DNA of 64,000 nt. Source: Gentiana macrophylla (taxonomy: Eukaryota > Streptophyta > Magnoliopsida > Gentianales > Gentianaceae). Shown piece by piece: positions 12,401-24,159 of this stretch. The DNA is taken from positions 202,154 to 266,153 of the forward strand of contig JAOBSW010001146.1 of NCBI GenBank assembly GCA_026214975.1, in the 5' to 3' direction. A program made the translations under genes and the position numbers. The notes below the pieces were generated by a model. The model ran no database searches, had not been told where the DNA came from, and worked only from the letters and a program-made list of their open reading frames with translations. Within the stretch, counting starts at the first letter, position 1. Each line of letters begins with the position of its first letter.

Positions 12401-13615
12401 CCTGTTTTGCCATGGCTGTACGGTTTTGTCATTCTAGTTTAGTTTAGGGTTTCATAATCATGTTATAACTGTTTTAAGCCTTAATTTATGATATGGTAAT
12501 ATTGGATAACATAAGCGAGCCTAAATTGAGCTTCTGATTCGTTCAGTTAAAACACCGAATGTACTCTTAAAGGGAGTTGAAGTTCGGATCCGTCGGAAGA
12601 GCATGATAGGCTTGTGCTTTGATGAATTAGTATTCATCAATGTCTGTGTAATTGCTAGGCCTTGTCCGTGTCTAGTGGTCTAGGAAGAGAGTAGTTAATG
12701 TGAGGGAGATTAATTGAAAACACTTAGGTGGTTAGTTAATCATCCTAATAAAACACATACTTGACTAGTAAAAGATTAAACAACATGTCTCTCTTGGATA
12801 GGCACCAGTCTATATCGCGACGTGTGTGCTACCTCTGAAGGTGGAAGAACCCGTAGGTCAAAAGAACCACAAGTTCGGGGGACTCTGCTGAGGTGTGCGT
12901 ACTATCGGAGCCTACCTAGTCTAGCCTCCGTTGATATTGGTGTGATCCACTAATATGTTGCAATCGATATCTCCTGGTGGATATACAAAGCGTAGTAGTG
13001 CCTTGAGTGCGGTTGTAACATAGATAAGTTAAGTAGAAACGTTTAGTCAATTCATGTTGATGGACATGGAATGAACCCTAGATTGAGTCGGTCACACAAA
13101 GATAAACAACTAAATGATTAAATATATTTTCTTTATAAATCTTAATTGTTGTCGTAGCTTCTCACTTTTACTAAGTACTTTGTACTTACCTCCTTTGCAT
13201 TTTCTTTTGTATGCATTGTGGGGTGAGAAGACGAAACAAGTTGATCAAGTGTAGACAGCGGCTTTTGAAGACTTAAAGTCTTGTGAAGCTTCTAGATTAT
13301 TTTCTTTGTAAAGGTTGTATTAGACTGGTTGTATTTCTTCTCTTAGTTTTGATGTACTTCTACTTTTAAGGCATCGTATTGTATAAGTCTTTGGGTTTTT
13401 CATCGTTTTAATCTTAACTATCTATCTTTAGTATGGTTAATTTCTATTCATAGTAGCTTTTACGTTTTTACCCGAGTCTTTTTAGCTTCCGTTTGCTTTT
13501 ATTTGATACGACGACGTAGAGGCTTGCGTATAATATTAGACTTATTTAATGCTATACGCGCCGAACGTTTCTCTTCCGGATAAGGGCTCGGTATCCGGGA
13601 GCGGGGCGTTACAGT

Positions 13616-13626
13616 TGGTATCAGAG
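13616..13626 (+). promoter_or_regulatory. tRNA-iMet primer-binding site of T1
   Basis: TGGTATCAGAG, two bases after the 5' LTR; an exact match to the start of the standard plant initiator tRNA-Met priming site. Confidence 0.85.
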
Positions 13627-16600
13627 AGAAGTGTCCTTTCAATCCTAGGCTTTTTTTCCTCTAAGATAAGAATCCTTTAGACCTTCTAGAACTTGAGCTT
13701 GGTGGTAATCCTCGTAAGACTAAGAATCCTTAAACCGTGGTCTAGTTATCAGGACCTAGTGAAGAGTCGTCTTAGACGGAGGTTAAGTTGAGTTCTCAGT
13801 TCACACCTTTCATGTGATCACCTCAGGTTTTGTCCCTTCTAGTATCCTTAGTAGGAACTCTTTCTTCTTTTGAAGTTCCAAACCGTAGCTTGTCACATAG
13901 GGTTAAGTGAAACCCCTTAAGTAAAGCTTTGGGATCGGAGTCTTATGCCTACACTTTAAAGTCGAGGTCCTCTTGGTTGATTTCCTTTTCCTTACTTTCC
14001 CTATTGAAATCTCTTCACCTTCTCTACACATGAATATCAAAGTTTACTTTTATCTTGGCTTAACTTTGTAGATAATGATATTTGATTCAGCTCTACAAAT
14101 CCTCCACTTTCTCTTTTCACTGTCACTTGGTTGAGTTCATCAACATTCTTTGACCTTTGCTTTGCTTGAGATGGTTCTACACGAACTCCATGTGTAACTC
14201 TATTATTTCCAAGTACTCCTCAGTCGTTTCAACTCATAGTGTTAAAGGTCTCTTACTTTGGCACATACTTTTCATCATCCTCGTGTTTGGATTTACCCAA
14301 CATGAGTGAACGCTTTTGTTTCCGTGTTTTCCCTTTAACATAGGATTGTCTCTCCATACTCCAAAAATTCTGCAAATTTTCAGCAAAGTAGATTACTGTC
14401 TCATCTACAATTTCTCTTTTTACATCAGCTCGATAATCATTACAGATTGTTCAGAAAATTCATATTTATACCGGACACTCTGTCCAGAAAATCTGCAGCA
14501 GCACCTTCACTTCTTTTTCTGTTTTGAACAAGTTAAACATCTTCAAATGACCTGTATTTTTGATATGTTTCAGACAACATTTTTATCTACAGCTTTTATT
14601 TTGGAATTAAGTTCAGATTCTTTTTCGATTGATCTCGATTTGCATTTCAACACAGTGTTTATTAATCTGGAAATTCTGTCAGCTTGTGCAATCGTCAGAA
14701 ATAACTGTTTTTGACCAACTTAGTTTCATTCAAAAATTCTAATATTTTTATATTACCTGGAAAAATCCAGTATCTAAATCTTTTCTCTTTGGATCGTGCT
14801 CAAATCCCTCTTAGAGTTTGGGCTAAGAGGGTAGTAAGTTATGATTGTCATGTTTTAGGAGTTTCTCGAAGTTTGACCTCCTTATGAGATAAACCTTTTA
14901 GTAGGAGTTTGTAAAGCTAACGTTATAGTTTCTTTTGCAGTGTTAAACAAGAACCAAGATGCTATCCTCCAGCATGCCATGTTTGATGTTAAGACCCTTT
15001 TCGTGCCCTTTTGTTGTTATACCTTTCTGGTAATTTGTTTCTCATGTAATCCCTCATTTGAGATCTTTAAACTCAACAAATCCTCTCTGCAGTGTTGCAC
15101 TCCCATAATTCATTTCAAATTCCAATTTGACTAAGCCTTCTGATGTCAGAACATTCTTTTTTTACTTGTGTTATTCTCAACTCCCCTCCTAAGGGTAGTG
15201 TCGATATTGTAACTATTTCACCTAATGCTGCCTGTTCCTTTAAGGTATGCATATCTTCTTTTGCTGGTCAATTTTTAAGCCTACAATGACATTCCTTTTC
15301 AGTTACCTATCTTTAACCTTCTAGCAATTTATGCTAAACTAGTTTCAAGCAGAAGGCAGAATTTTTCAAGATGCCATACGAACCCAACTAGCCAACCGAC
15401 TTTTGAGTTCCTAAACTTTTGATCTCCATTTCAGATGATTGAACCTTGTACCCTTCAGTTTTAAATCTCTTTCGGGCCATTTAGTGCCGTGAACCGCCAT
15501 ATACATCATTTTGACTTTCCACTTTTTGTTTTGTCTCTTCTACTACAATTTTGTTACACCGGTTGAAAGTCTATTTTATTTTAACCTTTTCAATTCCCAC
15601 ACGAGGAATAACCTTGAGCATTTATTCTTTGGTAGTGTACTATTCTTCTCGAGTAGTGCAACCTTGGACCTTTGATTTGGATCGTCAATGATCATTTAAA
15701 CTTCTTCTGAAGGTTTGAATTAATTCTTTCAAATCAAACCTCAATCGACAATTTTTAAGTATCGTTTCCTCTTCATTCAAAATCTTGTTTGATGCTTATT
15801 TATTCAAACTTTTGATATTCCCTTACAATTTCCTGGGAAAAATTTCTAATTTCCCTTAAATCTCGTAATTACCTCTGTTTGACTATTGTAAACTCGGGCA
15901 CTTCCTGACAAGTGTTTAATTTCATTCTGAGACCTTTTGATGTGCTCGTTTTCCCTCCATAGCTACTTCATGATGAGATTCTTGCTCTCTTTTGATTTCT
16001 ATCTTTCTAGTCCTTCTGGTGCTCGACCCTGCACCTTTACTTTGATTTTCTATTGTGTGATGTTCCCTCTACGGAACTCATGCGAATTGAATATTTTTCC
16101 TAGTTCGCCAACATCCATTTTTGTTTTATCGTTAACCAAGTTTTTAACAATCAAGGTCACTTTCTTAATGTTCTCAAGCTCGGTGTTCTCTTTTCATACA
16201 TTGAGAATATCTTCAAGTCCATCTGGTGATGTTCTAGCGTCTCCACTTTCTAAAGGTTTATATGAAAGCCTATTACCATTTTTCCAAGTTGCCTCTGAAG
16301 TCCTTGTAGACCACCGTATCTTGCAGAATTCCACTCTCTCAAAAGAATTCCATCTGCAAGGTGTTCTTTTGTTGTCCTTCTGGTGGCCGTCTTTTGTATT
16401 ATGATGCAGTGCCTCTTTCTCCATTCCAGAACCAACTTCAACTTTCCTCAACGCGGATTTTTCTTGTTTTGCTTGTAACCTAAGCAACCTTTCTTATTTC
16501 AAGTGCATTGTACCCTTCCTTGGCTTACCTAGTTGACATACCACCCTGGTACTCAACTTGTTACTTTTCAACTTCTTTTATTTTCCAAGTTACCCTAATT

Positions 16601-17372
16601 GGCACGAGGATTGGATCAGACCGTCAGAGAAAAGGGATGGTAGATGCATGTTCTCCATCCCTAAGGAGTCTCAGAAGTCTTTCAGCCGGGATCCTTGCAG
16701 TTCTTCAGCAAGCTTGTGGTGCCATGATGGAAGTTGGGATCGAAAGAAGTCAAGTGTGCCAGAAGCGCAGTTTTGGCTGGGAAGATTCAACTTTCCGGGT
16801 ATAGGCCAGCAGGAGCAATCAAAGAGCGGTAAACCGATGTTTGCAAGATTCGAGGCAGTCGATGAGTTCGTAAAAGAAGCAAGACAAAGATCCAGTTGTT
16901 TCCGGTTACAAGTGAGTGGCTGGAGCCCAACCAGCCATTGGTCACGAGTTAGATGAAGATGGCAACAGTTGGCGTTGGAATCAGCTTTGGGTTCTGAATA
17001 CGGAAGATCGGGAAGGACAATGAAGAATGATAACCTCGAGATGACAATTGCGGTTCCTCCTCTCGGAGCGACCAAGAAGTACAAGAATTGGAGCGAAGAT
17101 CTGGCGATCTTTTCGGGAAGATAGAGGTAGAAGAACATTAGTTTACGGGATGAAGTGGGCGACAAATGAATCACGAGACCAGAGTTGATACAGCAAGCCA
17201 ACAGAATGATTGAAGTAGATAGTCGCCACCTCGAGATAGCTCAAGACAGGTGGAAGGGTTGGAAGAAGGAAGAAGAAGAAGACTGTACGAGTTAGGAGAC
17301 AAAACGCTTCGCAAAGTCCAGAGTTCAAGTACCTCTCGGTTACATTCGAGTTTCGAGGACGAAACTCCTCTT

Positions 17373-17385
17373 AAGGGGGAAGGAA
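17373..17385 (+). promoter_or_regulatory. Polypurine tract of T1
   Basis: AAGGGGGAAGGAA directly before the 3' LTR start TGTAACATCCC. Confidence 0.85.
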
Positions 17386-17530
17386 TGTAACATCCCGACT
17401 TTTCAGAAAGGGTAAAATAGTAATTGGTCATACCCACGACGACCTAATTATTATTTATCCTATTTATTTAATTAAAAAGGATTTAATTAAAAGGATTTGG
17501 TTATTTAATTAATGGGTTTAATTAAATGGC

Positions 17531-17538
17531 TATAAAAA
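17531..17538 (+). promoter_or_regulatory. TATA box of T1 3' LTR
   Basis: TATAAAAA at the same relative position as 11471 in the 5' LTR. Confidence 0.55.
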
Positions 17539-18303
17539 GAAATAGTCCCAATTATTTCTCATAACTTACACACGCATATTCTGGAAAAAAAAAGAGATGA
17601 ATGGCGGCATAGAAGAAGCAACGCAGAGTTGCCAGGAAAAAGACAGAACGTAAATTTCAACCGTGTGATCAATCCGTTCATCTGATCAAGGTGCCGCAGG
17701 AGAGAAAAGTGATCAGCACGATGAGACGCAAATTTTGAAAATAGCATCTCTCGATTTCGTAAGTTTTCAGTTTAGACCTAGTTTTTGTATTCGTAGAGTT
17801 CGATTCTTGGAAAATTCGTATCTTTTAATCCGTAGCTCTGTTTCGCAGCCATGAGTAGTCGAAACGATCGTCTTGGAGCGTAGATTAATCTAAAATTTGT
17901 TTGACAGCAGTTAATCCAGGTAATCTGCAGTTTATTGCACTTTTTCAGTTTCGTTTTTCTGCAAAGAAATAGGATTTTAGGGTTTCTTGTTGATCACATA
18001 GGTTTTGGGGTTGAGGATCAATAGTTGTTGCAGTTGCTTGGTGTTTTGCAGTCGGTTTTGCAAGAAAATAAGGTAAGAGGCTCTTCCTATGATTTCAATT
18101 ATCGTTTATAAGGTTTAGATTAAGATTTAAGATGTTTAGATGCAAGAAAGATGTGTCTTTTCGTTGATCAAAGGATCATAGATGTTTTGGAATGTTCAGC
18201 TATGTTTATCTATGTTTTACTGTGCTTAATTTGATGTTAATTAGGTTAGAAACGAATGGGAATTCGTGTCTTGATGATTTTAGCGTTTTGGGAAAAACCC
18301 AGG

Positions 18304-18472
18304 CGGACGGGCGTCTGCAATAGGTGGACAGGCGTCTGAAATAGGCAGACGGGCGTCTGAGGTGAGATTTTTTATTCAGGATGAAGCTGTTTTAGACGGA
18401 CGGGCGTTTGAGGTTTAGTGGACGGGCGTCCGACTACGGACGGGCGTCTATAGGGTTCAAACGGGCGTCTGG
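18304..18472 (+). repeat. GACGGGCGTC motif array, T1 3' LTR
   Basis: Seven copies of the motif, matching those in the 5' LTR. Some have diverged (for example GGGCGTTTG near 18402). Confidence 0.75.
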
Positions 18473-19634
18473 CCTGTTTTGCCATGGCTGTACGGTTTTA
18501 TCATTCTAGTTTTGTTTAGGGTTTCATAATCATGTTATAACTATTTTAAGCCTTAATTTATGATATGGTAATATTGGATAACATAAGCAAGCCTGAATTG
18601 AGCTTCTGATTCGTTCAGTTAAAACACCGAATGTACTCTTAAAGGGAGTTGAAGTTCGGTTGTACTATGTGTAATTGCTAGGCCTTGTGCGTGTCTAGTG
18701 GTCTAGGAAGAGAGTAGTTATTGTGAGAGAGATTAATTGAAAACACTTAGGTGGTTAGTTAATCATCCTAATAAAACACATACTTGACTAGTAAAAGATT
18801 AAACAACATGTCTCTCTTGGATAGGCACCAGTCTATATCGCGATGTGTGTGCTACCTCTGAAGGTGGAAGAACCCGTAGGTCAAAAGAACCACAAGTTCG
18901 GGGGACTCTGCTGAGGTGTGCGTACTATCGGAGCCTACCTAGTCTAGCCTCCGTGGATATGGGTGTGATCCACTAATATGTTGCAATCGATATCTCCTGG
19001 TGGATATAAATCAGGCGTAGTGCCCTTGAGTGCGGTTGTAACATAGATAAGTTAAGTAGAAACATTTAGTCAATTCATGTTGATGGACATGGAATGAACC
19101 CTAGATTGAGTCGGTCACACAAAGATAAACAACTAAACGATTAAATATCTTTTCTTTATAAATCTTAATTGTTGTCGTAGCTTCTCACTTTTACTAAGTA
19201 CTTTGTACTTACCTCCTTTGCATTTTCTTTTGTATGCATTGTGGGGTGAGAAGACGAACAGTTGATCAAGTTTAGGCGATGACTTTTGAAGACTTAAAGT
19301 CTTGTGAAGCTTCTAGATTATTTTCTTTGTATAGGTTGTATTAGACTGGTTGTATTTCTTCTCTTAGTTTTGATGTACTTCTACTTTTAAGGCATCGTAT
19401 TGTATAAGTCTTTGGGTTTTTCATCGTTGTAATCTTAACTATCTTTCTTTAGTATGGTTAATTTCTATTCATAGTAGCTTTTACGTTTTTACCCGAGTCT
19501 TTTTAGCTTCCGTTTGCTTTTATTTGATACGACGACGTAGAGGCTTGCATATAATATTAGACTTATTTAATGCTATACGCGCCGAACGTTTCTTTTCCGG
19601 ATAAGGGCTCGGTATCCGGGAGCGGGGCGCTACA

Positions 19635-19639
19635 GTTGT
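19635..19639. repeat. T1 target-site duplication, right (GTTGT)
   Basis: Matches 11335-11339. Confidence 0.85.
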
Positions 19640-21355
19640 AGAACATACCTCTTGGATCTCAAAATCCAAGTAGAAGAGCCGCAATAGAAATAACAAACGA
19701 AGATGTGAAGAGCACCACGATCTTCCGTATGTGTGATCCAAGCAACTCCCGGTGGAAGGAAATTCTCGACTCGAACCCTTCCGATATGCTACCCGGAAAA
19801 ACCTCCAAGATTTTTCCCTCACCCCTTGGCCGAAAATTATCTCTCTCTATTGCACGAGTGAGTCGAATTTTTATGTGTGTCTAAGGCTTGGGAGAACTCT
19901 CTTTATTTAGGAGAGTAAAACTTAACCTCCAAGGATTTTTATTTTGCAAATAAATAATCCAATAAATAAAAGATAATTCCATAATATTTTAGAACAAATC
20001 TAGAATAATATTTATCTTTATTTCTTACCATAAATATTTATCAAATAAATATTTTGTGCACATGTCTTAAAACAATTTCTTGTTTCCTAAAACATGTGTA
20101 GGGGCCGAAATTCATCTTGTGACCTAGTCACAATGATTTTCGACTATAACACACTTTTGGGCCAAGATTATGAAAAATGTCTTTTCCACATATTTAATTA
20201 TTTAGCCCATCTAATTTAATACTCCACTAAACAACTAATTCACATATCGTTTTAATAAAGTCCAACATGAAGTAAATTAATATTATTAGGATTCGACGTC
20301 CGAGAATACTTTCTTAATTTTGGAGGCACGTCGGGGACCATGGACTAATAATCAGCGGCTCCGATAAATCAAATAAATAATTATCTTACGAACAGAATAA
20401 TTATATTCGATAAATTAATCACAGGAATATGCCACCATAATCCCGTGACTGCACTCCTCCGATTATGAGATTATATTTATCTCCTCTCGAGAATAATAAT
20501 AAGCGTCCATTGATATAATCATTACATATGGATTAATCCTCCACAGACTGTTCATTCTAAATCGGGAAGTTACCGTTAAACCTTTTTAGAATCTCTTATA
20601 CTTATTTACCATTAACCCCCTATTGATCAATTAATTCATACAACTCACTGGTAGCTAATCAGTGTTACATGAACTCGCGCGATCGATCAGTTTCTAGGAT
20701 TAATAAATAAGGGAACTGTCTATCTACTTCAATAAAAGGAAGGAATGGATTCCGTATCTGTGATAACACAGACTACTCACTCAATCCAGTACAATGCCAA
20801 GATGGGGTAATTCAGACCACAGACTCAGTGTAATCCTTAACCGTCAAGTCAAACTTCATAATGATTCAAGCAGTTGACTGTGATCACCTCAGGATTAAGA
20901 TATATCCATAAATATGATCATCGATTGATTCGATAAGACTTCGATTACGGAATTATATCGTGAACTCTAATCAAAGCGGTCCAAACCCTATATGATATAT
21001 CTATCATATATAAATGCCCCACTAGGTTCTCTTAACCGAAAGTCGGATAAGACAATCACACTATTATTGTGTTGCAGGCGCACTAATAGCACGTTAAAGG
21101 AGAGACCCAATACTCTCGATTAAATTCACTACGGGCTAATTGTATTTTAAGTACATCTTCACTAACTCAATCATCCCGTGTATATCCAATACATTGAGTT
21201 AAGTGATTACATAAACGATATACTTTAGGGTTTTCTGCAGTGTAAATATTATTGTCACATCGGTGAATATAAGAATAATAAATATGAATAATAATATCAT
21301 CTCATTTATTAAATAATACAATTACAAAATTGTCTTTCGGGCATCACACCTAACA

Positions 21356-22235
21356 CTTTGCTCTTCTCAGTTACTTCAACAACTTTTGCTTCTCCAATGC
21401 ATCCAGCTTTCTCTTTTTCTCTTTCAAGATCTTCCAATGCTTCTTCTGTGGTGACTTTCTTGGATGATCTTTTTCTTTTCTTTTTAGGTTCATCTTCAGA
21501 ACCTTTAGCTTACCTTTTTCCAGATTTTTCCATCAACAACTGCAGTTGATCTTCTCTCTGCAATTCCAAAATGATCAATGATCCTTTGTGCCATTAACGC
21601 AAGTGTCTTCTTATGATAGAATCTCCCTATCTTTACGTCAGTTTTCTTCTTAGGTACATCAGATGATTGTGCTGCTATTTGGTCCAGAATATATCTCTAC
21701 CAATTAAAGTTCTCTTCGAACCATATCACATACAACAAATCTAACATGGTGCAGATATATTGCGAAAATTGCATGCATTCCCAATTACACAATTTGTAAG
21801 CATCTTAGTCAGATAATTAAACTCAGGTTTGAGGAAACCTGTTGATCCTGACAATGAGACATTCAAATCTCCTTTAATTGCAATGTCCTTCCACTACTTC
21901 TCTCTTTGCTATTTGGATAATTTGATAGCAGGCAAGTATGTAGACTTCTCAAAACCGAAGATATCTGCAATAAGGTTCTTAGTGACCTTAATTTCCTTTT
22001 CATTGACAATGGTTATGTAGACCTTTTATTCTTCTAAGGCTGTCCTTCCAAACTCACAGAAATCTCCAATGCTTTCCAGACAAACATTCTCTAGAGTAAT
22101 ATTGAATGCTTCTTCAAGACCTTTGATTTTTTTGATTTTGTTTACGATTTGCTTAACAAGGTCTAAATTACCTTGCTTCTCAAGATATTGATCAGGTGAA
22201 ATGATCAAACCGGATTCAACTCTGGTGAAAGTCAT
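21356..22235 (-). pseudogene. S1 ORF2: putative plant transposon protein-like, broken
   Basis: A clear start ATG at 22235, preceded by a TATA box and a leader of about 80 bases, opens a 69-codon frame ending at TAA near 22028. The same frame continues beyond it with a coherent protein character, interrupted by several stops and one frameshift near 21720. Readable pieces include VTKNLIADIFGF, GFLKPEFNYLTKML, CVIGNACNF and NFNW followed by YILDQI. The spacing of these blocks (an N-terminal EF box, a short beta/FG box, then a helical CVIG/NW box) resembles ORF2 of A1/A2 and the plant 'putative plant transposon protein' family. Function is unknown. The gene is truncated at 21356 by C0. The family assignment is an inference. 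Confidence 0.5.
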
Positions 22236-22346
22236 AATTTCTGATTATTGGAGTGAATATTGAAAAATTTGGAGATAGAAATAATTTTTCATACTAAGGA
22301 TTGAGCAAAAACTGAGTGTAAAGAATTGATAAGGATAATATAAGAG

Positions 22347-22354
22347 TATTTATA
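22347..22354 (-). promoter_or_regulatory. TATA box upstream of S1 ORF2
   Basis: TATAAATA on the - strand, 112 bases before the ATG at 22235, inside the element and far from the LTR. This is the normal plant Pol II spacing for an independent transcript. Confidence 0.5.
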
Positions 22355-23068
22355 GGTGGTAGATTGAAATTTTGAGTGGGTTTAAAACGTCTTGTCATAA
22401 ATCACATCAGGAGTTGAGATGCAAAAAAGGTGGTGATTGGAGAAGATGGACGGTTGAGATCTGTGTAGGGTATGACTTTTCTACCAAGTGTAGCCTGTAT
22501 CATTATATACAATTGATGCGCTGTATCTCCAGCTGTAAGGGTTCATCTTTGATCTTATCATCATCTTGATAAGTCTTTAGTTGACTGTATTTCGGTTTTG
22601 TTTTCTTGATCTGTCATTGACATCTCAGTTTTGAGGATGCCAGCATTCCATTTTTATTTGGCAGTCAGTTTTCATCAGCAAAACAAATTAATAGCTTTTT
22701 GGTAGCCATATCTGTTTGGATCCTTTCTGATTAGCTTTTAGGTTAATTCTTAGGATGCCTTATGTTTCTTAGAATTAATCTGCTTTTTGAGATCTTTCAA
22801 TTTTCTCCAAACTGATTTCATTTTTCTCACATATCTTTCATGACCTTTTGACTTGGTAAAGTCAGTTTCACAAAATTTTGTTGTTTCGACTCGATCGTCT
22901 TTTTCTTGAAATTTTGTGGGACTGAGTGATCATGGGTCCATTCCAGTCTTCATCAGTAGGAAAGAGTCCCCCTTTCCCCCCGAATCTATTATTCCATGAA
23001 TGAGTGTCATTCTCAGCTGAATATGACTTTAATGTTCTATTGACTGATATCTGATCAGTTCTCCTTTT
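22355..23068 (-). other. S1 spacer between the two frames, no gene recognised
   Basis: On the - strand the frame of the upstream coiled-coil fragment decays within about 60 codons after 23069. No zinc knuckle, protease or integrase motif was found. A G run, which reads as CCCCCTTTCCCCCC on the + strand near 22966-22980, is the only compositional oddity. Confidence 0.4.
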
Positions 23069-23800
23069 TCAGCCTTCTGAGTTTTTTTTGTAGAATCTGT
23101 CAGTTTGCGAGTTGTCACCAACTGATTTTAAAGTTATGTCAGTTTTTGATCGAGGTTGTGCTAAGTTTTTGTCAGTTCTAACAATTTTATTAGTTTTCTG
23201 AGTTTCTGACTTTTGTGCAGCCAGAAACTTAGGTGCAATTGAACTAGGTCTGAACTTAGAATTCTGTTGATTGTCAAACCCTAAACCAGTTCTGTTTTCA
23301 AATGGGTTTCTTGGTTTGAGCTGAACATTAGGAATTGGATCAACTGATGATTCAGTGATATTTATTACTTCTGTTATCTCATCAGTTAAGCAATTTTCCT
23401 GAGTTCCATTTTTATCCTTGATAAAATTAATCTCAACATTTAATCTTAGAACTTCAACTTTCAACAATTCTTTTTTCTTTTTGACATTCTCATAATTCTT
23501 TTGAATTTCCTATAATTCATTTATGAGTATGTCCAAAGTTTCATTGAAATCTGCATTTCTACAATTGTGCACAACAGTGTGACAATTGGATGTAGAAGTA
23601 TTTACCTCATGTTGTTTGATCGATAAGTTCTCAATTTCTGCTTCTTCATCTTGCACTATCTTTTTTCCTTTACTTGATAGGGCATTGTCCTTTGCTGGTT
23701 CAACTCTGAAAAGAATGATTTCTTCATCACTTTCGATATAATCTTGTGCTGCAAGACTTAATGGTAAAATCTTAGAGTTCTCATTGTTAATGGTGTCCAT
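23069..23800 (-). pseudogene. S1 gag-like coiled-coil fragment
   Basis: Two overlapping-in-order open frames: 23800-23510 (96 aa, acidic, with the helical box NADFNETLDILINEL at its end) and 23467-23069 (132 aa, starting with a leucine-rich helix and then a basic, Asn/Gln-rich stretch with TGLGF at about residue 60). They are separated by a stop and a frameshift near 23500. A leucine/lysine coiled coil followed by a TGLGF/Y box is common in the gag-to-integrase linker of plant Copia polyproteins. No CCHC knuckle is visible. Fragmentary, and probably not functional. Confidence 0.45.
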
Positions 23801-24145
23801 TGAATTTTCAATGAGCGTCTCGATAATCTTTATTGGGTGTCAGCAACAAGAGCCTGCAATTTGCTTTTGTATTCATCAAATCATAAAAATGAGTATTTAA
23901 TTAAACTTTGAAGTGATGCTGTGTATCCATGATGTAGTTTTGAAAACATTGAAAATTAATGGAAATTGCTGATGGCCAGTTACTTTAAGCTAAAGACTCA
24001 AAGCACTAACAACATTGGATCACATCTTAAAGGAAGAACTACACTGATACCAATTGTTAGTATCGGAATAACTGATGACTAGTCACTTCGAGCAAACAAA
24101 CTAATATTGAGATTCAACTATGGATTTCTTCAGAATAGAAGCACA

Positions 24146-24157
24146 GCTCCGATACCA
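24146..24157 (-). promoter_or_regulatory. tRNA-iMet primer-binding site of S1
   Basis: Reads TGGTATCGGAGC on the - strand, one mismatch from TGGTATCAGAGC, two bases inside the LTR end. Confidence 0.8.
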
Positions 24158-24159
24158 AT

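Larger units (their letters stand above)
11340..13613 (+). repeat. T1 5' LTR (2274 bp)
   Basis: Begins TGTAACATCCC and ends GGGGCGTTACA, imperfect inverted termini. It is collinear with 17386-19634, with scattered substitutions and several indels. It contains a TATA box at 11471 and a seven-copy short motif array at 12226-12400. Confidence 0.9.
13614..17385 (+). other. T1 internal region, non-coding
   Basis: The region contains no gag, zinc knuckle, DTG protease, RT or integrase motif in any frame. The longest open frames (for example 15937-16404 and the - strand 16671-17201) show no family resemblance and look like chance frames. The left part (about 13900-16560) is pyrimidine-rich on the + strand and the right part (about 16580-17380) is purine-rich. 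Confidence 0.7.
11340..19634 (+). mobile_element. T1: non-autonomous LTR retrotransposon with chromovirus-type ends
   Basis: Structurally complete: 5' LTR 11340-13613, PBS 13616-13626, internal 13614-17385, PPT 17373-17385, 3' LTR 17386-19634. It is flanked by an exact 5-bp duplication, GTTGT (11335-11339 and 19635-19639). The TGTAACATCCC start, tRNA-iMet PBS and the GAGGACGAAAC...AAGGGGGAAGGAATGTAAC 3' junction resemble Tekay/Del-type Gypsy chromoviruses. The 3.8-kb interior has no recognisable gag-pol, so it must be mobilised in trans (a LARD-like derivative). The lineage assignment rests only on the end sequences. Confidence 0.85.
17386..19634 (+). repeat. T1 3' LTR (2249 bp)
   Basis: Collinear with the 5' LTR and ends GGGGCGCTACA. 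It differs by, among others, a duplicated AAAAGGATTTAATTA word near 17477 and a replaced stretch near 17650-17700, so the insertion is not very recent. Confidence 0.9.
1..21355 (-). mobile_element. C0: non-autonomous Angela/BARE-like Copia element (left end outside window)
   Basis: This is an LTR retrotransposon lying on the - strand. Its LTRs match those of C1 and C2 (start TGTTA, end CCTAACA), and the segments next to the PPT and PBS match C1 and C2 as well. The middle, where C1 and C2 carry gag-pol, holds only non-coding sequence, mostly two tandem units of about 4 kb. I found no gag, protease, integrase or RT motif in 763-11242. The element would therefore need proteins supplied by an autonomous Angela-like relative. 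T1 (11340-19634) has inserted into its right LTR. C0 itself sits inside S1: S1 sequence resumes directly at 21356, and the base pairs CTTTG there are the predicted target duplication, whose partner lies outside the window. Confidence 0.8.
11243..21355 (-). repeat. C0 5' LTR, split by T1
   Basis: The LTR runs from TGTTATTAATACC at 11243 to CCTAACA at 21355. T1 splits it at 11340-19634. Removing T1 and one GTTGT leaves an LTR of about 1.8 kb, collinear with the LTRs of C1/C2, so this is one LTR and not two. Confidence 0.85.

Noticed and set aside
14316..16404. Open frames of 132 and 155 codons on the + strand in the T1 interior
   Set aside because: Phe/Ser/Leu-rich products of pyrimidine-rich DNA, with no motif or homologue in the second copy of any element; read as chance frames.
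16671..17201. 176-codon - strand frame in T1
   Set aside because: Antisense of a purine-rich stretch; cysteine/serine/leucine-rich with no recognisable domain.
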